From positions 110,780 to 174,779 of the forward strand of contig JAJEKB010000498.1 in the NCBI GenBank assembly GCA_022393335.1: a stretch of DNA of 64,000 nt, written 5' to 3'. The notes beneath the pieces were generated by a model. It was not told the DNA's origin and did no database searches. It worked only from the letters and a program-made list of their open reading frames with translations. This document shows, one piece after another, positions 11,612 to 25,101 of this stretch. The stretch comes from Macrotrachela quadricornifera. Lineage: Eukaryota > Rotifera > Eurotatoria > Philodinida > Philodinidae. The position numbers were made by a program, and so were the translations under genes. Each line of letters starts with the position of its first letter. The first letter of the stretch is position 1.

Positions 11612-13791
11612 TCTAAAGTATGAAACAAGAAAAGGAGTGGCTGCAACTGTGTTATTGTATCGTCAATCTATATCCTGTTGTAGATTAAAAAAAAAACAAG
11701 TGCACAATGCACTACCACTTCCACATTAAAAAGAATCCTTTCCTTGAGAAGAAATCCTGAACAATGGGAATGTATGTTTATCGAATTTGTCAACAACAGT
11801 CTAATTGTAAACGACGCAGATTTTTCTTTATACAAACAAAACATTACTTGAAATTTAAGAAAAATTTTTCTTTTCATTTACGTTTCAGTTTGCTTTTGAA
11901 TGTTTTTGTTAGGGAGCTTTTTTACTATTTTAGCCAATAAGTAATAATGTACGACCATATAATTTTCGAAGATTTGGTGTTTGTCATAGTCCAAAACCGA
12001 AATCTATGGATAAGTCTAGAAGGGACATTTCAAAGTGAGCATAGTTGACATGAATAATGATAAGACACGTTGGAACATAAGTCTCATATTCATTTATAAT
12101 TAATCGAAAAAAGTCCGAAAATTCGATTTTTCGACCAATTCCAGATTAATTTCATAAAATTTGTTTCATATTTCATGAATTCTGACTATAGTCTTCGATA
12201 GAGTTAAAACGAAACTGGTTATTACTGATACAAACAATTCAAAATCAACTATATATTCTTCATAGAAAAAATTGTCATCTTTAACAGCATATTTTAGAGA
12301 TATTAGTAGAAAATGACGACATCAATAGTATCATTATCAGCCTCACTCTTGCGTCTAAATTGCTTAGCGAGATAATGAGAAGAGCCTGACATTGAGTCGC
12401 AATAAATATAGTGAACAAAGACTTCTCTGTTTTTTGTAGTTTTATTATGTTTTAAAAAATATTGTAGTAAATAATGCATATTAAAAATATTTCTTTCTCA
12501 GAAGCTAAGACTTTATCGCAGTGTAAAAGAAAAGATTCGTTGTATCTTATGTCATCGTATTTTAAAAAGGAAAAGAAGAGTGACGAGCTTTAGAAATTCA
12601 ATCATTGTTTCTCTATGAAATCAAAAAGTATCGAACACCGACAACACCAATTGTACACCAGCTCAAAATTGTATGCTGTTTTGTATTTACATCGTTCTCA
12701 AAGATCCAATTAAAGTCGAAATTTTGATCAAAAACATCTATACAGTTTCGTGTAAAATAACTCATTACTTTTGAGTAATTGGCGTTAAAAAAATTTCCTC
12801 ACTATTTATTTCTACGAAAATGAAATATGAAGCAGGATATAGCTGTTGTAGCTAGTAACAAAGAAATTTTCGTATATAATTCGACACAAAGATGAACCTA
12901 ATTGATGTATAAGGCGTCACTAATTTCTAGTACCTTTTTTTTTGGAAAACTAAACAATGCTATTTTTTCTTGTGAAGTCAATTATCTTATGTTAACTCAT
13001 TAAAAGACATGACAAATCTCAAATGATTTCTACAATATTCAGTGTTTGACCATTATAATTGTTCTGAATATTTTGTATTTTTGAAGGAATTTTTCCGACT
13101 ATTTGTCATTCAAACTATAATGCATCTTGTAACAAGAACAAATTGTTTATAACATTAATTTATAAAATTTATGGTACAAAAAAAGGTGTCAGTGGCACTT
13201 TTAGCTAAAACTACGAAAATTCAGTTCTTGCATTTTAAGTTTTTAAAATCTATTGATTTCCAATGTATTATATTTTAGACTTGAAAAAAATACATTATCT
13301 TGTTCAGTTTTCTTTACTCTTTTAAATGACATATTTGCTAAAACTATCACTTGTAAAATGACTAAGAAGAAGATGAAGTAGGATCTATTTAATGTTCGAG
13401 CTCATTGAAAGTAATTTTTTATTATAAATCTTATAGCTCACTGGAAAAATTTTTTACACAGTTGATTCTTAAGCTTTGAGAGTCCTTTCATTCGTCTAAT
13501 CTTGAATTAAAGTAAGACATTACTCTCTTGAAAAAATATGAAAATTCAAGTAGTCTAATGACACTTTCTTGTCAACAGAATGGACAGCAATAAGAATTTC
13601 TCTTACATTCAAATCATTCGTTAGATCAAAAAGAAGAAGAATGGAAAACAATATAGAAGTTTTATTGAAGTATTTAGTGATATCACTACTTCAAAAAAAG
13701 TACAAGAAAGTTTATTTTAACTCTGTGATAACTAAGTAAGTATATATTCTATTGAAAAGAAAAACAACACAAAATGGTATACAAAAACAGA
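11612..13791. other. AT-rich intergenic DNA
   Basis: No supported coding sequence or element seen. The 13.7 kb end is the 3' flank of the otopetrin gene. Confidence 0.5.
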
Positions 13792-16700
13792 TCAAAATTC
13801 ACGAGAAACCACTGGTTCGTAAGCCGGAAAATGATACATATTTGCCCAAACATGTGAAAGACAGACAGATGCATGAAAACGAAAAAAAATTTGAAGTGGT
13901 GTAGCAATTGCCGCAATAATCGACCATGGAATAACATGATAGAAAGCTAATTGAAATGGATTAGCTTCATGTTTAGTCGTTGTAGTTGTCTTTTCCAACC
14001 AAAGACTCAGATCAAGCATAATTAGTAATGTAATCATTTCACGTGCTGGATAATCATGTCTACTCGTTCGTCTTAGACTTTTGCGCAATGCAACAAGAAT
14101 AAATAATGCATGAATGGTACCCTCCACAAATTCTACAAGAAACAATATGAATAAGTTCTAAATTATTATGTTTGAAAAATAGACTGACTCAATACTCAAT
14201 ATAATATTTTATAGATTTTGGTCAATGATAATCTTAATCGTCTAGTCTAAAAGGTATCATACCTAAGATAATGATCGCTACTTTAATATAGGCAACCCAT
14301 GTTGATGAACCGAAATTACTAATAATTGCGAAAGCACTAAAGATTAAATATAAATAGATGCCTGTTAATGAGACAATGATGAGAACATCGTCGAAACCTA
14401 TTTGACAAGATAACATATTGAGAGACTTTTTTTTTTCTATTATCTCTTACGTGTTGATGTTCGATGATAGTTCAATTTGCGAAGTTTGATTAATGACCAC
14501 ATTGTAGCATATAATGAAAGAGCTAATAAACACAAATTCACGATGTCAAGGATAGCAATGCTATAATCTGTCTCTTTCAAAGTATGTGATACTGATGATA
14601 ATACACTATGAGTTGTAGTGATTGGTGCGGATCTTATTGAAGATAATGGTTGTTGTCGATATGACATTATTGTTGTATTTGTGAAGATAGTATGCGAATG
14701 ACCATGATTCATTTCACTCAATGAAGATGGTATCAAATGAGTGGCATCACCAATTTTCTGTCGAAAAACAGCATAGAGAATAATGGAAATCATTGTACAG
14801 GAGAAAACGATCATTCCACCAAAAAGACCTTTGATTGATGCATGACAATTGACCATGAAAACATTTTTTGTTGATGCTTTATCCGATATTTTACGAGTAA
14901 ATGTTTTTCCAATATTTTCCCAAATGAGATAAAAAAGCTATGGAGAATTGATTAGAATGTATAGGAATGGAATCAAAACTAGAAAAGCTTACTGTGAGAC
15001 ACATAAGACTAAATTCGATTGTACATGGATATAGAATTGGTTTCAACTTCTTATAACCTTCGTAGATAACGATACTAGCTGGTCGTCCATTGACAAGTAA
15101 ATTTGAACATTCCGAAGGAGAACTCAATAGTCGATGGAAAAGATTGATTGTTTCTTCATTCACTTTTTTTTGATTAAGAAAAGGTGTATGAAAAATAATA
15201 ACAAAATGATAATGGATGCTCACCATTATTAAAGTGATTAACAGTATTACTATGTTGTGTGACAACCATTTCATGTTCATTCACTTCTTCAATTTGAGAC
15301 ATGGTTTCAATCACGACCATGCGAAACCTATCAAAATATATATTACAATATTGATTTATAATCATAACAATTTTTGGATATAATTAGTTTATCGTAGAAT
15401 GAAAATACTTTGTAAACAATGATATAAATTAAAATTTTTCTCGAAATCTTTTACTTTTGAGTGATAATAAACCTACCATACACATAAATTAGTGATTACA
15501 ATATGAATGACTGCTAATCGAGCTAGACTTTCGTGAGCTCGAATAATGAGCTAAAGAAAGATTAAATTTTGACTTATCATTTGATATCATATTATTTAAA
15601 AAGAACATACATTTGAATGTTTAAAAACGAAGAAAAATTGAATGAAAGTGAAGAGTAATCGAGAAAAATCTTCAATTGCAGCTGTCCATCGAATACATGA
15701 AAGATTTTCCAAATTACTTAAAATCGATAGACCCGAATGAATTACTGTGCCAAGACAAAAAACTAAAATAATCCGTTTAAAGGATTAATGATGACTTATA
15801 TATTTTTCTTCATCTTACTTCCGATGCCTACACGAGTATAGAGACCACCAACAATGGAATTATCATCATAATTATAACCGATAACGTGTTCAACAATACT
15901 ATTTCTTCGATGACGCACATAAGTTCTAAGATCATGCTTTTGAGTAAGATCAAGTGCACGTCGTCGGGTCGAGACATCTCTTGTCATATCTATTGGTGAT
16001 TTTGTTATTGATGATTTGCGTGAAAGGTTCTCTGGAGTACTCGAATCAGCTTTGTGATCATGAGAACTATATGCATTATCATTATCTGTTGATTCTTTAT
16101 TGGGGATTATCTCTGGTTGTTCAGCGTCATTATCATCGGATGATTGATCATCTTCACAGGCAGCGAATAATTGCAAATTGATATGAGGTGCAAGTGATGA
16201 TTTTCGACTTACTCCTGTTGATGTCGACATGCGCTGATTTTGTATGAGACGAACATCATCAGTCAAAACCATATGATTTGGATTTAGTCTATTCAAAGTA
16301 TTTTTAGAAATTTTAACTTTGTTTCGATGATGAATAATATCAATAATACAGAATGTAATCCAAATGATAGATACCCAGTATAGATAGGTGAAGTAGATCT
16401 AAAATGAAATAAAACCGATGTTGTTAGTGGGTGTCTAGTCTCATCTGAAATATAGATATTTACTTCAGTTAAATGTTTGATAATTTCAGCTTCTTTTCTT
16501 GGTACGATAGCATGCGAAATTGAAAAAGCCACACCACCGATGAAGATAACTAAGAATTCATAATGTTTATAATAACCTTAGACAAAATCAATAGAGCAAC
16601 GCAATCAATCATAGAAGGATAAATTTTTGTTGGCAGCAAATTCCTTTTCCAATACTAGAAATAGTTTTATTAAACTAAGGAAAAGCGTGTCGAGATTATC

Positions 16701-18548
16701 AGAAGTTTAGGAACACTATAAAACATATAGGTTTTTGAACGATTACAATTTTATTAAACTTTCAAACACCTAATGAACCAATAACATCGTTTTCAATCGA
16801 TATTGTTATGGATCATGGGCATATAGAACTCGATCCCATAAAAACACATCTTTCTTGGTCTGCATGATGACTACATAAATTTATTAGGAGAAAGTAGATG
16901 CTTAGACTTGGCTTCTCTTGCACTCAGATAGTTTTCCATGAATTTTCATAGTTCCTAATGCTTCTGTATCTCTTACGCACACCTAATTTATCTATCTTAT
17001 TCAAATCGAAGAGAGTTGAATAAGATCAGATAGAACATCTCAATTTCTGTTTATGTTTCACAAAAACTATTTATCACTACATATATAGCTTAAAATAATA
17101 AAATGCTGTTTATGTACAGATCACTATGTTAATGTGTAATTCCATTTGTGAAGAAAACTAACAGGATGACACTCTATCTACCTACTCTAATCTATGATAG
17201 TTTCTGATCTCTATTAATGAATATTATCTATCAAATAATCCTCATAGGCTATCTATACAAGAATGAGTCCAATGACAAAAAAACTTCTAGTATAAATTGT
17301 TGGCGGTTACTCAAATGACAACGAAAGTCAGTCTTGAGTTTTAGCCCATAGGAGCGTCCGAAACCTAGGTTTAGTGTATTCAATACTTTTGGTTAGTATT
17401 GCATATGTCAAGATTCAAACTCGAATCTAGATCATTCTTTGCTTCAACTAGGTCAGTTTCAAATTGATAATTGAAGCTGATTGATTATGCACTGTTGATC
17501 AAAGTTAAGTTGAACTTACCCAAACCGTATAGAATACTAAAGATCTTGTATACATCTGCATTTTCATAATTGGTTCTATTTAAAAAATAAGAACAAGAAA
17601 TTATTGAAAATGACATAGAAATATGACTTCGAACTGTACGTTGATAACACAAGTCGAATGAAAATTTATATTGCAAGCGAACTTTTCAGAATGTTCAAAA
17701 TTTGATAGAATTTATTTTTCATCCTAGTGAAAGTTACCAATCTATGACTTCTACTCTTCCTCTTATACATTCGTTCATTTCATGTCTCATGTACGTCCAT
17801 TTAATCTTAAATCACACTGACATTCATATGAGATATATACGAAACATAAATCAGTATAAAACATATGATTGGATGTAGTAAATACAACTAATGATTACCG
17901 CACGAGACATGACGATCTCAATACGTGATAAATATTTTTATACTTCATTTTTTCAATGAAATCTTTTTTTAATCCTCTTCAATATTATATAAAACGATTT
18001 CACAAATAATATAACTTTGATAAGCTATGTGGTAAATATTGATATACTGTGCAATAGATTGTTTGTTAATACAAGTTTTCACAATAGTACTTGTCCTTCT
18101 CTTTTATGCTTATTAAATATTGGATCAATATGACATACATATCCTTCCATTGTCAAGTGTATTCTTTCTCATAGCACCCAAAACGATTGATTTAGATAAA
18201 ATGATAATATTTCAAAGGCTGCTTCATTTTAAAAAATGCTATAGAATAATTTAATGTTTTGTTTTCACGCATAATATACGGTCAAAGTGAACTGTATTCT
18301 AAAATTAGTTGATTTAACAATGGCAAAAGAAAAAAACTATTATCTTTTGAATTTTCAAAATGTTAAATAATATACTTATGAAATATTGAGAATGTCATTC
18401 TTTATCAGTCATTTACAAGAGTAATAAAAAAAAGCATTTGTATGATATGTATTTAAATAAAATAGAAAAATTCATACCTTTTCCGAAATCCTGCATTGAT
18501 TAACTCTTCTTCCTTTATCCTTTCAATTGAGCTGATTGCCTCTTCCAT
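13792..18548 (-). CDS. OTOP: Otopetrin family proton channel
   Basis: Eleven exons on the minus strand, 5' to 3': 18548-18478, 17575-17520, 16576-16464, 16398-15819, 15762-15611, 15550-15477, 15327-15224, 15162-14993, 14937-14451, 14397-14263 and 14132-13792. The exon sum is 2283 nt, 761 codons including the stop, and every junction keeps phase. Otopetrins are multi-pass H+-selective channels of the plasma membrane. Family-like blocks are LGTVIHSGLSILSNLENLSC, FSRLLFTFIQFFFVFKHSN, LARLAVIHIVITNLCVWFR, KPILYPCTIEFSLMCL and the C-terminal ATPLQIFFRFHASVCL. About a dozen hydrophobic segments are visible. A hydrophilic Ser/Asp-rich insert of about 160 residues (roughly 110-270) sits after the early membrane helices, with RKSS-type phosphorylation-like motifs. 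Most introns are 56-65 bp or about 130-150 bp; the first two are about 0.9 kb each. The first exon (MEEAISSIERIKEEELINAG) is supported only by phase and splice sites. No lesion was found in the spliced model. Confidence 0.92.
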
Positions 18549-19591
18549 TTATATAACAAGGGATAGATTTACTAAATATAGTGAAGTTTTTATTATATTA
18601 CGCGTAATGATTAGATCATTTTCGTCTTAATACACTGATTTATTTTTCTTCTATCGATATGACACCTGTTCTCCATAGTTTAAGGGAAGACAAATAGTTT
18701 TGCTTTTTCTCATCATACTACATATGTAAGCCTCAGCATAAATGTAAATTTATTATGATGATAATTGTACATGTTCGTATTCATAAAGAGCGATGAATAC
18801 TATGTATTAAAGATATGAGCGTTTTTATCTTTTGGTTTGTTTTATGATAAAATAAAGTTATATATATGAACCAAGGCTACTAATTGTTTCGAAAAATGGA
18901 AGCTGTTAATAATTCATTATAGAGTATTTTTATTTGTCTATTTTGTCAGAAAAACAATGCAGAGTGCTTAAAAACCGGTTTCTGATAGAGTTTAATACGT
19001 GATTTTCAATAATTTAGCGGAAAAAAGCTTTTTTCTAACCGGCAAGTCTAGATAGGATTGACTTGAACTTGATCTGAAGCGAGCTTAATACCCTATATAT
19101 GTACAAGGAAAAGTTGATCTTTAGTTAAAACAGATAGTGATTGTAATCCTAGGATGAATTTTGTACCGTATCATAGTGTTATTAATTTTTTCCCGCTATT
19201 TTTATTTATTAAATCTATTCACATTCAATTGATCAGAATTTGCACAGAATAATTCAATTTAATTGAGAATCTGTGTCATAAGCAAAAAATAAAAAATATG
19301 TATTTTTTTAATGAAAAATTTGATATCAAATGATTCTAATTTAACATTTATGACTATTTCATAATCAAATAAGTAATTAAACAATTAAATTTTATCAGAT
19401 ATTTTGAATATTTAAAAAAAATAGATTAATAATTGATGAAAATACTATATCTCTCATTGACACTATCAAACATAGTTCAATATTGAAGAAGCTCTTTATA
19501 AATCAATAAAGTAGTGAAATATCTTGTTTATAAATGAGAAAATGATTCATTTATATAAATATTAATATAGAAACAAAAAAGAAAGAAAAGA
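18549..19591. other. Intergenic, probable otopetrin promoter side
   Basis: AT-rich, with no gene seen. It contains the upstream flank of the otopetrin gene and the 3' flank of the secreted-protein gene. Confidence 0.5.
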
Positions 19592-20248
19592 TTATGGTTT
19601 ATAACATGTTTCCAAATCCATTGGATAATCATATTCATAATCAGGTACTTTACCAGTTATCCAATTACTAAATTTTGTAATAGATGTTGATATCAAGTTT
19701 CCTGTTTCTAAATCATATGTTTTTGTAACAAGTTTAATTGGTTTTTCTTCTGATTTTTTCACATACAATCGATTTACATAATGATAATGATAATGATATG
19801 TATCATTATATTCTGTTTTCCAAGTTAAACAAGTACCATCACAATCAGCATCAAATATTAATTCATCATATTTTTTTTGTTCACCACCAAATGATTGAAC
19901 AAGATTTGGCCAATAATTCATTTCATTATATGGTCCACCTCTATTAGCAATACATTGTGGTGGTTTAGACATGAAATTAAATAAATAAGTTCGACCATCA
20001 TCACGTACATATATATTTTGATTACCACCAAATTCTTCATCACCAGTAGTTGAGAACCATAAACGAGATATTTTACCTACTTGTTTATCAACAACATAAC
20101 GTTCTTGTACTACACCATTCGTTGTTAAAGTGAATCGATATTGATCGGGATTTGGAATTTGACTTATTGTTAAATTAATTAATATTAAACACAATAATAG
20201 AATTGTAACTATCATCATTATATGCAAATAGATGGCAAATTTCAACAA
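19592..20248 (-). CDS. Secreted protein, unidentified (ependymin-like suspicion)
   Basis: Single-exon frame of 218 residues. The N-terminus is strongly hydrophobic (MMIVTILLLCLILINLTISQ), a signal peptide or anchor; initiation could be at M1 or at M11/M12. The mature part has four conserved-looking cysteines (PPQCIANRGG, DADCDGTCLTW, ETCYKP), an alternating YHYHYHY run, and a C-terminal pattern TYDLETGNLISTSITKFSNW ending in FxYPxxLETC-type spacing. That ending recalls ependymin-related secreted proteins, but I cannot confirm it without a profile search. A partial, broken paralogue lies at 31655-31978 in the same orientation, so this is a duplicated family in the genome. No intron is needed. 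Function is unknown. Confidence 0.75.
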   Translation of the reverse strand: MLKFAIYLHIMMIVTILLLCLILINLTISQIPNPDQYRFTLTTNGVVQERYVVDKQVGKISRLWFSTTGDEEFGGNQNIYVRDDGRTYLFNFMSKPPQCIANRGGPYNEMNYWPNLVQSFGGEQKKYDELIFDADCDGTCLTWKTEYNDTYHYHYHYVNRLYVKKSEEKPIKLVTKTYDLETGNLISTSITKFSNWITGKVPDYEYDYPMDLETCYKP

Positions 20249-23093
20249 AATTTATAGAAAACAAAATCCTTTAAATCAATATCTGTCGAATATTTCATGA
20301 TTATTCTGTGTGATAATCGACAGATGATGCTTTCAGGATTCTTCTTTAATGAAAGTATTGTAGAACAAAAGAATGATTTATACTTTTATATAATAAAACT
20401 AATAATGAGGGATGAATAATTTTGTAGAGCTTAATGAGTTATTAATATTTGATTAATCATATATTTGAGAATTTTTTATTGTTGTATTTAATAAGGATTA
20501 TTATGAAATTTTAAAATATACATTGATATTAAAATATTTAGAAAACAACGGATTGTCAAAAAATAAAGATAAACATCAACAAATTATCTAAGTATGTTAA
20601 CAACCATGTATAAATAATATGATGAAAAAGATCAATTTTGATTCTCTGTCTATTGAATGAAAATTTTAAGAATCAATGTTTATGATTCTATTGTTCTAAA
20701 ATAAATTGACATCGTGAAATTATTTTCTTTTTAATATAAATTTCTGATAGAATATAAACACATCTATGAATAAGTCAATAATGGTTTGTTCTATGGAATA
20801 GCAAAATTGATGTATTTAGTGCAAATGGCTTGAATATATTTATAGTTATTTTCGTTCTCGTTATTGGAATTTTCCTTTTCTATGTTAAGAATATATAGGA
20901 AATTTCCTATCTCATGAATTTTTCTGTTCGTTATGTCTATATGTAATTATCATTTGAGTTCAATAAAAATCACCGTCTTGGACTTGTATAATGAAGCACT
21001 GCCGAGAGTTGGAAATTCAACAAAAAGCTGTGATCGCTTTTAACAATTAACTTCGCGAGGTGTGCGTCGAAAAAGTGAGACAAGATAGTAGTTCGATGAT
21101 AGATGGCTCAGGAATTATGGTAGAAATTGATGAGAGCCACTTCTCGTGACGCAAGAATCTTGTCAGATCTTGTACCAAGATTATATGGAAAATCTTGCAT
21201 GCGTAAGATCTCGTACAATATTATAAGATCTTCTGTCTGATTTTTTGACCTGAGTGATCCAATTCGATACAAATCGAAGTATAAACATTCTGCGATGAGC
21301 TGGTTCGTCGTAATCTGTTTTTTACGAAATATTTATTTGAAATATGAAATATGATATTGAATGCTAGCTAGCAACTTTTAACATTCGAAATTTTCTTTTG
21401 AATATAGAAAGAAGTATCATGCAAGAAATCTTCTTTTGTGATTCATATGTACAGATGATGAAAAGTGTACCCTAAAATCGCATTTTACTTTTAGGACTCA
21501 TTTCTTTTGGCGAAAATAAGCCTTTGTGTTTTATCTGTCGCTGCAAATGATCAGTTTGTGTTTCTAATATTGGTTTTTCTTTCATTTTTACACTCTATAA
21601 AGATAGATAAGTAAAACAAAGAATACAAATTTTGATATCACTGGTTTTCACATTTTTAATTGTTGAACTTCACATTTATTCAATCAATACGTTTTTATTA
21701 CGAAACGACAGTAATAAAATGTATCAACGTCATGTACAGTAGCAAACGTAAAGTGATTCACGTGGTAGTATAATAAGGTTTGCAAGAATCAACGGAAATG
21801 AAATTGATCGTTAAAGATTATTTTGAATACGTACTGTGTGTATCGAAAAAAGGTTCTCGTTATGCTTTGACCACAATCGGATTTCAGTTCTTATCTTGAA
21901 GTTGCATTTTAAATTTCACTGTATTTGACAATAAATCTAATTTAATTTTCATGAGAGGTAGATATATTTATCCGAGCTCTGTGTGGAATTAGACAAATTC
22001 ATCTCATGAGATAGAAAGTTTGTAAGGATAGTTTCATTCCATGGAACGGAAATTTTCGGTAAATATTCCATGCCATTCCATTGAAAAAAAACTTTTTTTT
22101 AATTGTTTTTTTAATTAAGAACAGTACGACTGTTTTAAAATACACTAATGACCAAAAGTATCCCTTGGTCAAATCTCAGCCACTACCAGTAATTTTTGGT
22201 TAAGTTTATTGATTTTTCTTGAGAAAAAGAGTTAAGTTCAGATCGAATGATCCAAATCGAGGCTTCATATAAAAGGTACGTGATGATCTTTCTTTTTCTG
22301 ACACGTTATTGAAAAGAAAAGTTTTTGATGATTAGCTTTCAAATAGAAGTTTAAAAAGTACTTATATTAACAAAAATTTTCTTTTCTTCAAGAAAAGAAC
22401 AGCAAATAATTTCATAATTGAAAAAAAACATTTAATTTTTCTTCTAATTTTACAGCAATAATTATCTGATAAAATTCTGATTTTATAATTTTAGATTTGA
22501 CAAATCTTACTTTGATAATAATCGATCAGCATGACAAGATGAAATTTTCAATCATTTGATACAAGTAGAAAATAGTCTTAGATTTTTATATTCCAAACAA
22601 TTTAATAATTATAAATTTTGAATAAATTCATTCGTAGATATATTAAATCAGATAAAAGCCTAAAGCAATACTTTTTGTTAATCCTTATTTATGTGACAAA
22701 ATTGCTAGTTTTTGACATAATATCGCTTGTTAAATTTTTTTAATAACGATTTTTAAGTTAGTTTTTATTTTTTTTTTGAAATAATATTGAAGAAAATTTG
22801 CCTTAGTTGAAAGATAAAAAGAAAGTGTTTTATATCTAATTATTCTTTATTAATACTTCATCAATTTATTCTTTCTAATATAATTAGAGTAGAATAGAAT
22901 AGAAATTTGAAGGTACATAGATGTCTATATTTTACATAAGGTATTAAATGCACTGATTCGAATATTTGTCATAGAACGAAAGAAAATTTAGTTGAACGTC
23001 CTCTATACAGACTGACTAAAAGAAAAGAATATGAATAATAGTGATTTGAAATGTTTATTAATAAGATTTTTCTTTTTTCAGATAAAACATCAG
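20249..23093. other. AT-rich intergenic DNA
   Basis: No supported gene. Around 21140-21240 there are repeated AGATCTTG / CAAGATC words in both orientations, suggesting a degraded inverted-repeat element. Around 22035-22080 ATTCCATGGAAC and related ATTCCAT words repeat. Confidence 0.45.
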
Positions 23094-23603
23094 AAGAAAT
23101 TCTCAATTAGAAATCAAAGATCAAAAACAATATCCAAAACAACAATCTAAAACAGATAAAAAAACGAAAAAAAAACTTTAGTTAGTTTTCATGATGAAAA
23201 AAACCTATATGAAATATAAATAACTTGATTTCTATTTAGTATCAATTGGACAGCTGATCGACGGATAATTATGGGTTTTATATTACTAATATCAGGAATT
23301 GCTTTGTTTGCTCGGTTGATTATGATTCCCGATCTAAATTCATTAAAGAAGAAGTCTAAAAAAGAAACATCTTTCTGTATTACTTTCGCTGCTATGATAA
23401 CAACATATACTGGTCTTTATGCATTCGGACCGCCCTGTGGACCGTTAATCGTGTCATCTTTAATATTAATTATAATGCTTGGTGTTACAACAACATATCC
23501 TGGTTTAATAGTGATACTCGAAGAAATAATCATAACCAGTGTACTTTTCAGTTTATCATTAGAATTTTTTATTGTTGGACTATGTTTTGGAGAAAATGAT
23601 TGA
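23094..23603 (+). CDS. Small multi-pass membrane protein or C-terminal part
   Basis: The coding exon 23240-23603 follows a TTTAG acceptor. It reads from INWTADRRIIMGFILLISGI through three hydrophobic segments to GLCFGEND and a stop. A compatible preceding exon is 23094-23180 (lysine/glutamine-rich, with KDQKQYPKQQSKTDKKTKKK), joined by a 59-bp intron 23181-23239 that keeps the frame. The hydrophilic-to-membrane transition and the KK-rich cytosolic segment resemble the middle of a transporter of the major facilitator type, but no diagnostic motif is seen. No start codon is visible upstream of 23094, so the gene is either 5' incomplete as modelled or begins at the Met at 23271 (110 residues). 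Confidence 0.45.
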
Positions 23604-24169
23604 TACTCTTTTTAATTGTTTGTTTTTTTATTTAATCATGATTTTCTACAGAAGCTGATATTAAAAAAAAGACATTTTCTTCTATATATACTGATTTTAG
23701 ACTCATTGAACACTTGTACTACTCAATATTAAACTTTCTTTTTATCGGTCTCTTGGCTGAATAGATTATGAACGAAATTGGAAAATTTTGGCAAAATTTT
23801 ATCCCAAGAAAATATTTGCATGTCAATTGATATTCAACATTTAATAGTTCGAATATTATTGGAGTAGATTAGAGCTTTTCAACGAATATATTTTTAATAA
23901 TAAAATCAAAATCTATTTTTTTTAATGAAAACAAAATAATTAATTAATATAATTTTATTTACTAAAGTACAATCAGATTCAGATTTAACTTTTTGTCAAA
24001 ACGCATATTTGCTTTATTTATATAGCGATGGATTTTAAATAATATATTTAATTAAACATTAACACAGACTCATGTAATTTCTTAATAAACAATATCACTT
24101 TCATTTACATGAAACAGAGCTGAGCAAATACAAACACATCTTGTAAAATCAATTTCATATCATGTAAAG
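23604..24169. other. AT-rich intergenic DNA
   Basis: Nothing recognised. Confidence 0.5.
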
Positions 24170-24694
24170 TCAAAAAAGCTTAGAATCCGAACATTGTAAT
24201 CTCATGTACTATCATTCATAAAGACAAAAGGATAATTTTTCATGATATGTGCTCTATCTAGCCTACCATACTACCCGTATTACATTGAAGTTGTAAAATT
24301 ATTCAAAAGACTTTATCCGTGCTTCACAATTGCTTTTCATTAGAAATGCGCGAAATATAAATAACCTCGAACACACATGTATACAACGTTTGAATCGCAC
24401 ATAAAGAAGAAAAAGATACACATCACTACATCTCGTTTATTTTGATTTCTACGGCATGGCAATGTAATATATGACTCTCAGTGAGGGTGTCGGTGAACAT
24501 TAAAACAACAGATTCCTGTTAGAGAGAATATAATGATAGACTATCATCATATATCTCTCTATGTGAGGATGCCACGGAGCATAAACACAACACATCTCTG
24601 TATTTGAGGGTGTCACGGAACACGAACGCAACACATCTTTGAATTTACATGGCTTCAAGTTGACTTTACAGGTTTGGATTCTAAACTTTTTTGG
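24170..24694. mobile_element. TIR element with internal triplicated unit
   Basis: The left end CAAAAAAGCTTAGAATCCGA (from 24171) pairs as an inverted copy with the right end TGGATTCTAAACTTTTTTGG (to 24694). The interior has three imperfect direct copies of a unit of about 40 bp starting near 24481, 24562 and 24604 (GAGGGTGTCGGTGAACAT, GAGGATGCCACGGAGCAT, GAGGGTGTCACGGAACAC, each followed by AACA/ACACAACA). No coding sequence. Boundaries are approximate. Confidence 0.5.
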
Positions 24695-25101
24695 ACCTTA
24701 AATAAGGGGTAAATCATTTTTATCTGATTATCGGGTTTTGAATTACGATTTGCCTTTGTCGATTATATCGGTTGCCTTTGAAGTGTGTATGATTGCAATT
24801 TATCCAATTCTAGGTTTTGCTAGGGGTTATATTCTCTCCAGAATACAAGGTCGCTATATATTTGCGCAATCGTCTATTTCTTTATACTCTCTGGATATTG
24901 AAATCTTCTAACTTGATCTTTTGTCCCAGTTTTCTCCAAGCTTCTTGAAAAATTTTTTGCAAAGTCTTTTTGACATGTGACAATAAAACATGAGAAAATA
25001 TTTCAAACCAACAATCAATCACCAAAAAAAGTGAACTAAGTGACAATAGTAATTCTAAATTTTTTATGACACAAGTAACGCTCGTCTAAAGACTTGCTCA
25101 G

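Noticed and set aside
17402..17460. tRNA-like A/B boxes on the minus strand (TAGTTGAAGCAAAG ... GAGTTTGAATCTTG)
   Set aside because: No cloverleaf pairing and box spacing too short; at best a degraded SINE.
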